Shown: piece by piece, positions 6,535 to 6,753 of the stretch
Position numbering within the stretch: position 1 is the stretch's first letter
How the letters are laid out: every line of letters begins with the position of its first letter
NCBI GenBank assembly: GCA_946480705.1
Contig: CAMLLF010000225.1
Span: 1-6,753, forward strand
Source of the DNA: an uncultured Lysobacteraceae bacterium
Lineage (GTDB): Bacteria; Pseudomonadota; Gammaproteobacteria; Xanthomonadales; Rhodanobacteraceae
DNA length: 6,753 nucleotides
Reading direction: 5' to 3'
Notes under the pieces: generated by a model
Database searches by the model: none
What the model was told of the DNA's origin: nothing
The model's input: the letters and a program-made list of their open reading frames with translations, nothing else
Made by a program: the position numbers and the translations under genes

Positions 6535-6753
6535 CTACCAATCCGCGCGAATCCGATTCCCGTCCTGCTTGCGGTCCCACGCGCGCAGGTCGTCGCGGAT
6601 GTGCGAGATGCGCTGGCGTCCGAGCGCGTTGCGCTCTTCGTCGAGCACGACGGCGTCGAGCAGTTCGGCCAGACGCTGCGCGGTCGGCAGCATCGTGTCC
6701 CAGGCGTCGAGTGCGGGCAGCGGGCCCGGCAGCGCCTGCACGGCGCGCCGCCG
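6535..6753 (-). CDS. zipA: ZipA-like cell division protein, C-terminal end (5' part outside window)
   Basis: The last 72 residues of a protein whose frame stays open to the right edge; the GTG at 6741 is probably internal. The segment MLPTAQRLAELLDAVVLDEERNAL and the following RQRISHIRDDLRAWDRKQ align by eye with the end of E. coli ZipA (MLQSAQHIADEVGG, VVLDDQRR, then REYQDIIREVKD). The ALPGPLPALDAWD stretch takes the place of the preceding part of the FtsZ-binding domain. ZipA is an inner-membrane protein that anchors FtsZ filaments through this C-terminal domain; its N-terminal membrane anchor would be off the window. It is convergent with the receptor and unrelated to iron uptake, so it marks the edge of the siderophore locus. 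Assignment rests on a short segment. Confidence 0.72.
   Translation of the reverse strand, partial: RRRAVQALPGPLPALDAWDTMLPTAQRLAELLDAVVLDEERNALGRQRISHIRDDLRAWDRKQDGNRIRADW

Overview
This very GC-rich window is one end of a catecholate-siderophore locus next to a cell-division gene. The organism is most likely a high-GC gammaproteobacterium, possibly of the Xanthomonadales. The main pointer is a partial minus-strand gene at the right edge whose protein matches the C-terminal end of ZipA, an FtsZ-binding protein known essentially from Gammaproteobacteria. Base composition alone would also have fitted Burkholderia.

Layout from left to right. Positions 1-2491 (minus) hold the first 830 residues of a nonribosomal peptide synthetase: a condensation domain very like that of EntF, then an adenylation domain that leaves the window before its end. 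Positions 2501-2707 (minus) encode an MbtH-like protein. Positions 2704-4089 (minus) encode an enterochelin-esterase (Fes) homologue. These form a tight operon read right to left: fes overlaps mbtH by ATGA, and 9 bp separate mbtH from the NRPS. A 121-bp divergent intergenic region (4090-4210) carries a 15/19 match to the Fur box, placed to control both directions. Positions 4211-6460 (plus) encode a TonB-dependent outer-membrane receptor with a signal peptide, an N-terminal STN signalling domain, a TonB box, a plug and a barrel. A 74-bp convergent spacer follows, then the end of zipA (6535-6753, minus).

Inferred working model: the NRPS, assisted by the MbtH protein, condenses 2,3-dihydroxybenzoate with amino acids to make a catecholate siderophore. 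The receptor imports the ferric complex, and the Fes homologue cleaves the ester backbone in the cytoplasm to free the iron. Genes for making and activating dihydroxybenzoate, any further NRPS modules and the inner-membrane transporter are not in the window. The adenylation pocket does not look like the serine pocket of EntF, while the esterase implies a serine-ester backbone. This suggests a multi-module DHB-X-Ser type product rather than plain enterobactin. No RNA genes, insertion sequences, CRISPR arrays or clear repeats were seen.
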